Source: Actinomycetes bacterium
GTDB lineage: Bacteria > Actinomycetota > Acidimicrobiia > Acidimicrobiales > RAAP-2
Direction of reading: 5' to 3'
NCBI GenBank assembly: GCA_021826655.1
Contig: JAKAZC010000180.1
Location: 1 to 6,058, forward strand
DNA length: 6,058 nucleotides
Of this stretch, positions 1 through 4,400 are shown in pieces. Under the pieces are notes generated by a model that was not told where the DNA came from, ran no database searches, and saw nothing but the letters and a program-made list of their open reading frames with translations. A program made the position numbers and the translations under genes. How positions within the stretch are numbered: position 1 is the stretch's first letter; every line of letters starts with the position of its first letter.

Positions 1-401
1 AGCTCGACCACCTGATCGAGACGGCACGGGCCAACGGCCGAGCCGCCGACCCGGTCGTGCGTGACCGGCTGGCCCGGTCCTACGCCGAACTCGAAGTCCT
101 CCGCTACAACACCTTGCGCAGTCTGTCGGGCTACGACGGACCGGTGGCACCTCCCGAGGCGTCGATCATCAAGCTCTACTGGGCGACCTGGCACCAGAAG
201 CTCGGCGAGTTGGCCATGGACGTCCGCGGTCCGGCCGGACTGGTGGTGGAGGCGGCACCCTACGAACTCGACGATGTCCAGAGGACGTTTCTCTTCAGCA
301 GGTCCGAGACGATCTACGGCGGCTCGAACGAGATCCAGAAGAACATCATCGGCGAGCGCGTCCTCGGACTGGCGCCCGAGCCCAAGGGAGACCTGCGATG
401 A
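1..401 (+). CDS. Acyl-CoA dehydrogenase, C-terminal part (5'-truncated by window edge)
   Basis: This is the last 132 codons of a flavin-dependent acyl-CoA dehydrogenase; the reading frame is open from base 3, so the gene begins outside the window. The family oxidises an acyl-CoA to the 2,3-enoyl-CoA using FAD. The family signature TIYGGSNEIQKNIIGERVLG sits at visible residues 103-122, in the C-terminal helical domain that contacts FAD and the neighbouring subunit. The preceding helices (AELEVLRYNTL, SIIKLYWATWHQKLGELA) also fit this domain. The residue that is the catalytic Glu in medium-chain enzymes (YEGT) is Gly here (YGGS), so any catalytic base would lie in the missing part. The stop overlaps the SDR start (ATGA), implying translational coupling. 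In mycobacteria fadE30 lies directly upstream of ipdF in the same orientation, so a FadE30-like role in HIP-CoA oxidation is likely. That is inference from context; the family call is firm. Confidence 0.93.
   Translation, partial: LDHLIETARANGRAADPVVRDRLARSYAELEVLRYNTLRSLSGYDGPVAPPEASIIKLYWATWHQKLGELAMDVRGPAGLVVEAAPYELDDVQRTFLFSRSETIYGGSNEIQKNIIGERVLGLAPEPKGDLR
384..390 (+). promoter_or_regulatory. Ribosome binding site of the SDR gene
   Basis: AAGGGAG lies inside the end of the acyl-CoA dehydrogenase gene, 7 nt before the ATG at 398. It decides the SDR start. No other in-frame ATG or GTG occurs before the nucleotide-binding strand, so the low-complexity N-terminal tail of the SDR is very probably translated. 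Confidence 0.7.
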
Positions 402-1264
402 CCGACGCCACCACCGACGCCACCACCGACGGAACCACCGACGGAACCGCCGGCGGTCCCACTGCGCCGGAACCGCCGGCTCCGCCGGAACGGCCGGCCG
501 GCCACGCGCTCCTGACCGGAAAGGTCGTCGTGGTGACGGCCGCCGCAGGAACGGGCATCGGATTCGCCACGGCCAAGCGCTGCATCGAGGAGGGCGCCAC
601 GGTCGTGGTGTCGGACGCGCACGAGCGGCGCCTGGGCGAGGCCGCCGACGCCCTCGCCGAACTGCCGGAGGCAGGGGGTGTGCGTCCCCTCGCCGTCGCC
701 TGCAACGTCACCGACGAGGAACAGGTGCAGGGTCTCTACGACGCGGCCGTGGCAGCGCACGGGCGGTTCGACGTGGCGGTCAACAATGCCGGCCTCGGTG
801 GTCAGGTCGACGTGGTCGACATGACCGATGCACAGTGGGAGCTCGTGCTCGATGTCACGCTCACCGGCACCTTCCGGTGCACGCGGGCGGTCCTCCGCCA
901 CTTCTACGAGCGGGGTGGTGGAGGGGTCATCGTGAACAACGCCTCGGTACTCGGGTGGCGGGCCCAGGCAGGTCAGTCGCATTACGCGGCGGCGAAGGCC
1001 GGCGTGATGGCGCTGACCAGGTGCACTGCCGTCGAGGCGGCGACCCACGGCGTACGGATCAATGCCGTGGCACCGAGCCTGGCCGTACATCCGTTCCTCA
1101 ACAAGGTGATGGCCGATGAGGAACTCGCCGAACTCGGCCGACGCGAGGTCTTCGGGCGCGGTGCAGAGGTCTGGGAGGTGGCCAACGTGATCGCCTTCCT
1201 GGCCAGCGACTACGCCACGTTCATGACCGGTGAGGTCGTGTCCGTCAGCAGCCAGCACCCCTGA
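398..1264 (+). CDS. ipdF: Short-chain dehydrogenase/reductase, IpdF-like (putative steroid C-ring hydroxy/keto oxidoreductase)
   Basis: This 288-residue classical SDR has a Rossmann fold and is probably cytosolic. After a 39-residue Thr/Asp- then Pro-rich tail comes the cofactor motif TAAAGTGIG (47-55), one residue longer than usual TGxxxGIG. Asp73 after strand 2 suggests NAD(H). NNAG is at 129-132, and the catalytic Ser183, Tyr196 and Lys200 have canonical spacing. The Asn of the catalytic tetrad is Thr154 (VTLTGTF instead of VNLxG). From memory, the TAAAGTGIG and HERR segments resemble mycobacterial IpdF (Rv3559c type), which acts on the 5-hydroxy/5-oxo group of HIP-type intermediates in steroid C/D-ring breakdown. 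The position between an acyl-CoA dehydrogenase and a FadD3-like ligase supports this. The gene overlaps the upstream stop by 4 bp. The N-terminal tail is about 25-30 residues longer than I expect for IpdF and is encoded by a 12-bp repeat. The SDR call is firm; the IpdF assignment is moderate, and it could be another 3-oxoacyl-type reductase. Confidence 0.85.
   Translation: MTDATTDATTDGTTDGTAGGPTAPEPPAPPERPAGHALLTGKVVVVTAAAGTGIGFATAKRCIEEGATVVVSDAHERRLGEAADALAELPEAGGVRPLAVACNVTDEEQVQGLYDAAVAAHGRFDVAVNNAGLGGQVDVVDMTDAQWELVLDVTLTGTFRCTRAVLRHFYERGGGGVIVNNASVLGWRAQAGQSHYAAAKAGVMALTRCTAVEAATHGVRINAVAPSLAVHPFLNKVMADEELAELGRREVFGRGAEVWEVANVIAFLASDYATFMTGEVVSVSSQHP
401..448 (+). repeat. 12-bp tandem repeat, four units, inside the start of the SDR gene
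   Basis: There are two copies of ACCGACGCCACC (401-412, 413-424) followed by two copies of ACCGACGGAACC (425-436, 437-448). The units are in phase with the reading frame and encode TDAT, TDAT, TDGT, TDGT as a disordered-looking tail. The pairwise identity of neighbouring units suggests expansion by replication slippage. The next segment (449-500) is also low-complexity, Gly/Pro-rich coding. Confidence 0.9.
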
Positions 1265-1276
1265 ACCCGCTGGTCC

Positions 1277-1357
1277 GGCCCGTGCGGCCCGTGCGGCCCG
1301 AGGGACCCGTGCGGCCCGAAGGACCCGAAGGACCCGAAGGACCTGAAGGACCCGTAC
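1277..1357 (+). repeat. 9-bp tandem repeat, nine units, between SDR and FadD3-like ligase
   Basis: There are nine consecutive 9-bp units: GGCCCGTGC twice, GGCCCGAGG, GACCCGTGC, GGCCCGAAG, GACCCGAAG twice, GACCTGAAG and GACCCGTAC. The array takes up most of the 122-bp gap. It is open in several frames on both strands because the unit is a multiple of three. One frame, from a GTG at 1282, runs into the ligase and would add a Pro-Glu-Gly repeat (RPEGP, PEGPEGPEG), but I read the array as untranslated spacer. No RNA stem or operator was recognised in it. Confidence 0.9.
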
Positions 1358-1386
1358 CACCGGCCGGAACGGGAGCGGGCGGGGCC

Positions 1387-3054
1387 ATGCACTACCCTGA
1401 CGGCGTGTCAGATGTGACGGATCCCCGGGGGGACCTGGAGTGGGGGACGCTGCCGGGCCTGGTCGAGGACGCCGCGGCCCGATTCGGCGAGGCCGAGGCC
1501 ATCGTGGACCTCCACGGTCCGGGCGGCACCACCACTCGGTGGTCGTTCGACCGACTGGCGGAGGAGGTCGCCACCGCCACCCGGGCCATCGTCGCCCACG
1601 GGATCGAGCCGGGCGACCGGGTGGCCGTATGGGCCCCGAACTGTGCCGAGTGGGTGGTCGCGGCGTTGGGGGCGGTGGGCGAGGCGGCGGTACTGGTGCC
1701 GCTCAACACGCGCTACAAGGGGGCCGAGGCCGCCTACATCCTGCGGGCGTCGGGCGCCCGACTCCTCTTCACCGTCCAGGGATTCCTCGGCACGGACTAT
1801 CCGGCGATGCTCCATGACGCGATCGCCTCCGGCGACCCCGTGCCCGCACTCGAGCAGGTGGTCGTTCTGCGGACCGACGACGCCGGCACCCCGGTGTCGG
1901 GCGACGGCGTGGTGGCATGGGAGGAGTTCCTGGCCGCTGCGGACAAGTGCGAGCCCGAGGTGGCGGCGGGCCGGACGGCCGCCATCGTGCCCGGTGACCT
2001 GTCGGACCTGGTCTTCACCTCGGGAACCACTGGCCACCCCAAGGGGGCGATGACGACACACGGCCAGACCCTCCGCACCTTCGCCACCTGGGCCGAGGTC
2101 GTGGGCCTGCGGTCCGGTGACCGGTACCTGATCGTGAACCCGTTCTTCCACACCTTCGGCTACAAGGCCGGGGTCCTGGCCTGTCTGATGACCGGTGCCA
2201 CCATGGTGCCGGAGCCGGTGTTCGACGTCGACGTCGTGCTCGGTCGGATCGGCGACGAGGCGATCTCGGTGCTTCCCGGTCCACCGACGATCTTCCAGTC
2301 GATCCTGGACCACCCGCGTCGCGCCAGCGTGGACCTCTCGTCGCTACGGCTCGTGGTGACGGGTGCAGCGGTCGTCCCCGTGGAGCTGGTCGAGGCCCTC
2401 TGGTCGGACCTCGGGATCGAGACGGTCCTCACCGCGTACGGCCTGACCGAGGCCACCGGCACGGTCACGATGTGCCGACGGGGCGACTCGGCGAAGGTGA
2501 TCTCGGCCACCAGCGGACGGGCCATCCCCGACGTCGAGGTGCGCATCGTCGACGGGAACGGAGCGGTCGTCCCGTCTGGGGAGGCCGGCGAGGTCACCGT
2601 GCGTGGTTACAACGTCATGGCCGGCTACGTCGATGATCCCGTGGCCACGGCCGCCGCTATCGACGGGGACGGTTGGTTGCACACCGGTGATATCGGATTT
2701 CTCGACGGCGACGGCAACCTGGCCATCACCGACCGGCTGAAGGACATGTATGTGAGCGGCGGGTTCAACGTCTACCCCGCCGAGGTGGAGGCGGTGCTCC
2801 GCCGGCATCCCGGCGTGGCTCAGGTCGCCGTCATCGGCGTGCCCGACCACCGGATGGGCGAGGTCGGGTTGGCCGTCGTCGTGCCCGCCCCGGGGTTCGA
2901 CGCCGCGGTGGTCGCGTCCGGATTGCCAGGGTTCGCCAGGGACCACGTGGCCAATTTCAAGGTACCCCGCCGTGTGGAGATGGTCGACGCCCTACCGACG
3001 AACGCGAGCGGCAAGGTCCTCAAACGTGAACTTCGGACCCGTTTCGGGTTCTAG
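1387..3054 (+). CDS. fadD3: FadD3-like acyl-CoA ligase (putative HIP-CoA synthetase)
   Basis: This 555-residue member of the ANL adenylating superfamily uses ATP and CoA to activate a carboxylic acid. Motifs in order: P-loop FTSGTTGHPKG (210-220), NPFFHTFGYKAG (251-262), YGLTEATG (351-358), GWLHTGD (429-435), ITDRLKDMY (447-455) with GGFNVYPAEVE (458-468), and the C-terminal NASGK with catalytic Lys543. The stretches NPFFHxFGYKAG, VLPGPPTIxQS and VLTAYGLTEA closely match what I recall of Mycobacterium FadD3. FadD3 converts the steroid C/D-ring remnant HIP to HIP-CoA, and the neighbouring IpdF-like SDR and acyl-CoA dehydrogenase agree. The start is uncertain. ATG 1387 has GGGAG 11 nt upstream and a G-rich run next to it. 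GTG 1405 is preceded by TACCCT at leaderless spacing and would give 549 residues. GTG 1282 would add a repeat-encoded tail and is least likely. Mycobacterial FadD3 (just over 500 residues) begins near TLPGLVEDAA, so either later start is adequate. All catalytic motifs look intact. Confidence 0.88.
   Translation: MHYPDGVSDVTDPRGDLEWGTLPGLVEDAAARFGEAEAIVDLHGPGGTTTRWSFDRLAEEVATATRAIVAHGIEPGDRVAVWAPNCAEWVVAALGAVGEAAVLVPLNTRYKGAEAAYILRASGARLLFTVQGFLGTDYPAMLHDAIASGDPVPALEQVVVLRTDDAGTPVSGDGVVAWEEFLAAADKCEPEVAAGRTAAIVPGDLSDLVFTSGTTGHPKGAMTTHGQTLRTFATWAEVVGLRSGDRYLIVNPFFHTFGYKAGVLACLMTGATMVPEPVFDVDVVLGRIGDEAISVLPGPPTIFQSILDHPRRASVDLSSLRLVVTGAAVVPVELVEALWSDLGIETVLTAYGLTEATGTVTMCRRGDSAKVISATSGRAIPDVEVRIVDGNGAVVPSGEAGEVTVRGYNVMAGYVDDPVATAAAIDGDGWLHTGDIGFLDGDGNLAITDRLKDMYVSGGFNVYPAEVEAVLRRHPGVAQVAVIGVPDHRMGEVGLAVVVPAPGFDAAVVASGLPGFARDHVANFKVPRRVEMVDALPTNASGKVLKRELRTRFGF
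1393..1398 (+). promoter_or_regulatory. Possible -10 hexamer (TACCCT) for a leaderless ligase transcript
   Basis: TACCCT fits the actinobacterial TANNNT -10 pattern. It ends 6 nt before the in-frame GTG at 1405, so transcription would begin at that GTG. No -35 box or extended TGN was seen, and the hexamer lies inside the coding region if ATG 1387 is the start. Weak evidence. Confidence 0.25.
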
Positions 3055-3074
3055 GGTCGACACGCGGGCGTCGG

Positions 3075-3099
3075 CGTCGGCCGGCGCCGGGGTCCGACG
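3075..3099 (+). other. GC-rich inverted repeat downstream of the ligase
   Basis: CGTCGG (3075-3080) and CCGACG (3094-3099) are perfect complements flanking the self-complementary CCGGCGCCGG (3081-3090). It lies 20 nt after the ligase stop and could fold in RNA. There is no following T-run, so a role as intrinsic terminator is doubtful. At this GC content, such short stems also arise by chance. Confidence 0.25.
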
Positions 3100-3133
3100 A
3101 GCAACGCGGACACGTCAGCAGGTCCACGGCGAC

Positions 3134-3178
3134 CGCTCGAGGCGCTCGAGGCAGTCAAGGTAGTCAAGGCAGTCAAGG
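3134..3178 (+). repeat. 9-bp tandem repeat, five units, upstream of the alcohol dehydrogenase
   Basis: The units are CGCTCGAGG (3134, 3143), CAGTCAAGG (3152), TAGTCAAGG (3161) and CAGTCAAGG (3170), followed by a decayed unit CAGAGCAGC (3179). The array ends 16 nt before the Shine-Dalgarno of the next gene, so it would lie in the 5' leader or promoter region. The period equals that of the array at 1277-1357 but the unit sequence differs. It contains CAAG in direct rather than inverted orientation. The rest of the 154-bp gap (3055-3133) shows only the inverted repeat at 3075-3099. Confidence 0.85.
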
Positions 3179-3194
3179 CAGAGCAGCACCGATC

Positions 3195-3202
3195 AGAAGG
3201 AG
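3195..3202 (+). promoter_or_regulatory. Strong Shine-Dalgarno of the alcohol dehydrogenase gene
   Basis: AGAAGGAG ends 6 nt before the GTG at 3209. It is the best ribosome binding site in the window and fixes the GTG start, giving a protein that begins like its family (MRGIVYTG). Confidence 0.85.
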
Positions 3203-3208
3203 CACGCC

Positions 3209-4315
3209 GTGCGAGGCATCGTCTACACCGGATCCGACGTCGAGGTCACCGACCAATTGGGTATCGGCGACCCCGGGCCCACCGAGGTCCGGGTGGCCGT
3301 CGGTGCCGCCGGCGTCTGTCACAGCGACCTGTCGGTCATCAACGGGACGATCCCGTGGAAAGCCCCTTCCGTACTCGGCCACGAAGGCGCCGGCGTGGTC
3401 GAGGCGGTCGGCGGCGAGGTGCGCTCCGTCAAGCCTGGCGACCACGTGGTGATCGCCACGCTGGCGAGCTGCGGCACGTGCAGGGCCTGCTCGACCGGGC
3501 ACCCCACGTGGTGCATCAAGACGCTGGGCAACGTGTCGACGCCCTTCACCTACAAGGGTGAGCCGGCCTCCAACTTCGCGGCCACGTCGGTCTTCGCCGA
3601 GTCGACCATCGTGCAGGAGGTCCAAGCGGTCAAGATCTCCAACGACGTGCCAATGACGTCGGCCTGCCTGATCGGCTGCGGTGTGCTGACCGGTGTCGGC
3701 GCCGTACTCAACCGTGCGAAGGTCCGAGCAGGTGAGACAGCGGCCGTCTTCGGTGTCGGCGGTGTCGGACTCAACGTGATCCAGGGACTGCGCCTTGCCG
3801 GTGCCAGTCGGATCATCGCCGTCGATACGCTCGCCTCGAAGGAGACCCTGGCCCGCCAATTCGGCGCCACCCACTTCGTCGATGCTTCCCAGGCCGACGC
3901 GGTGGCAGCGATCCGCGAGATCGTCCCACCCGGGCCCGACAAGGTGACCGGAGCGCTCGGGTGGACCGGTGGCGTCAACTGGTCGTTCGACTGCGTCGGC
4001 CACCCGGCGGTGCTTCGCAACGCGCTCGACGTCCTGGACTGGGGCGGCAACGCGCTGGCCATCGGCATCCCTCCGCAGGGAACCGAGGTGTCGGTGGACG
4101 TGAACGCACTGGCGTACGTGGACCGGGGCCTGCTCGGGTGCCGGTACGGCTCGTCCCGCCCGCACCACGACATCCCGCTGATGGTCGAGCTCTACCTGTC
4201 GGGAAAGCTCATGCTCGACGAACTGGTCACCGAGCAGAAGCCACTCGAAGGCTTCCGCGACATCGTGGAGGACATGGAGGCCGGCAAGCTCGCCCGTGGT
4301 GTGCTCACCTTCTGA
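3209..4315 (+). CDS. Zinc-dependent medium-chain alcohol dehydrogenase
   Basis: This 368-residue zinc alcohol dehydrogenase of the MDR superfamily is a soluble enzyme that interconverts alcohols and aldehydes or ketones with NAD(H). Catalytic-zinc ligands are Cys37 (GVCHSD), His58 with Glu59 (GHEGAG) and Cys157 (IGCGVLTG). Structural-zinc cysteines are 88, 91, 94 and 102. The Rossmann motif GVGGVG is at 182-187, and Asp206 at the end of the next strand favours NAD over NADP. The ending (LMLDELVT, GKLARGVLTF) is typical of the actinobacterial AdhD-like group and the wider class III-related set. Length is normal and no key residue is missing. The GTG start is set by AGAAGGAG 6 nt upstream. It lies 154 bp after the FadD3-like ligase and 85 bp before a second ligase, so it may have its own leader. 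Its substrate cannot be read from the sequence. A steroid side-chain or other alcohol whose acid is then activated by a nearby ligase is a reasonable guess only. Confidence 0.93.
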   Translation: MRGIVYTGSDVEVTDQLGIGDPGPTEVRVAVGAAGVCHSDLSVINGTIPWKAPSVLGHEGAGVVEAVGGEVRSVKPGDHVVIATLASCGTCRACSTGHPTWCIKTLGNVSTPFTYKGEPASNFAATSVFAESTIVQEVQAVKISNDVPMTSACLIGCGVLTGVGAVLNRAKVRAGETAAVFGVGGVGLNVIQGLRLAGASRIIAVDTLASKETLARQFGATHFVDASQADAVAAIREIVPPGPDKVTGALGWTGGVNWSFDCVGHPAVLRNALDVLDWGGNALAIGIPPQGTEVSVDVNALAYVDRGLLGCRYGSSRPHHDIPLMVELYLSGKLMLDELVTEQKPLEGFRDIVEDMEAGKLARGVLTF

Positions 4316-4382
4316 GCGGCGCGGACCGTCGACCCTTCGCGACCCCGCTCGGCGAGGGCGGACGGGCGTCCCGTGGCGGCCC

Positions 4383-4391
4383 TGTTACAGT
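4383..4391 (+). promoter_or_regulatory. Extended -10 promoter element for a near-leaderless ligase transcript
   Basis: TGTTACAGT is a complete match to extended -10 (TGN followed by TANNNT) and is one of few T/A-rich spots in the intergenic region. Transcription would begin near 4398, about 3 nt before the ATG at 4401. There is no Shine-Dalgarno before that ATG; the spacer is C-rich. Both facts suit a leaderless or near-leaderless mRNA, common in actinobacteria. No convincing -35 box was found. The remainder of the 85-bp gap holds only a 5-bp stem with a 3-nt loop (4362-4374). Confidence 0.5.
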
Positions 4392-4400
4392 CCCCCCGAT

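Noticed and set aside
61..1119. 352-codon + strand frame overlapping the acyl-CoA dehydrogenase end and the SDR
   Set aside because: Arg-rich shadow frame crossing two real genes; no domain or ribosome binding site.
314..1360. Long open frame on the - strand across the SDR gene (348 codons), and similar long frames opposite both ligases and the dehydrogenase
   Set aside because: Composition rich in Arg, Gly and His with no recognisable domain; typical antisense shadows of high-GC genes on the + strand, which carry clear enzyme motifs.
1282..1386. N-terminal extension of the FadD3-like ligase from GTG 1282
   Set aside because: It is made almost entirely of the 9-bp repeat, has no Shine-Dalgarno, and homologues as I recall them start well after it. 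The repeat is open in several frames simply because its unit is a multiple of three.
3151..3178. KstR2-type operator suggested by repeated CAAG
   Set aside because: The reported motif is an inverted repeat CAAGnnCTTG; no CTTG half-site lies at the proper spacing, so there is only a direct repeat.
4362..4374. Small stem-loop ACGGG-CGT-CCCGT as a terminator after the dehydrogenase
   Set aside because: Only 5 bp of stem and no T-run; such stems are expected by chance at this GC content.
4296..4400. N-terminal extension of the second ligase from GTG 4296
   Set aside because: It overlaps the end of the alcohol dehydrogenase in another frame, is Arg/Pro-rich as random high-GC DNA would be, and a better start with a promoter-like element lies at 4401.
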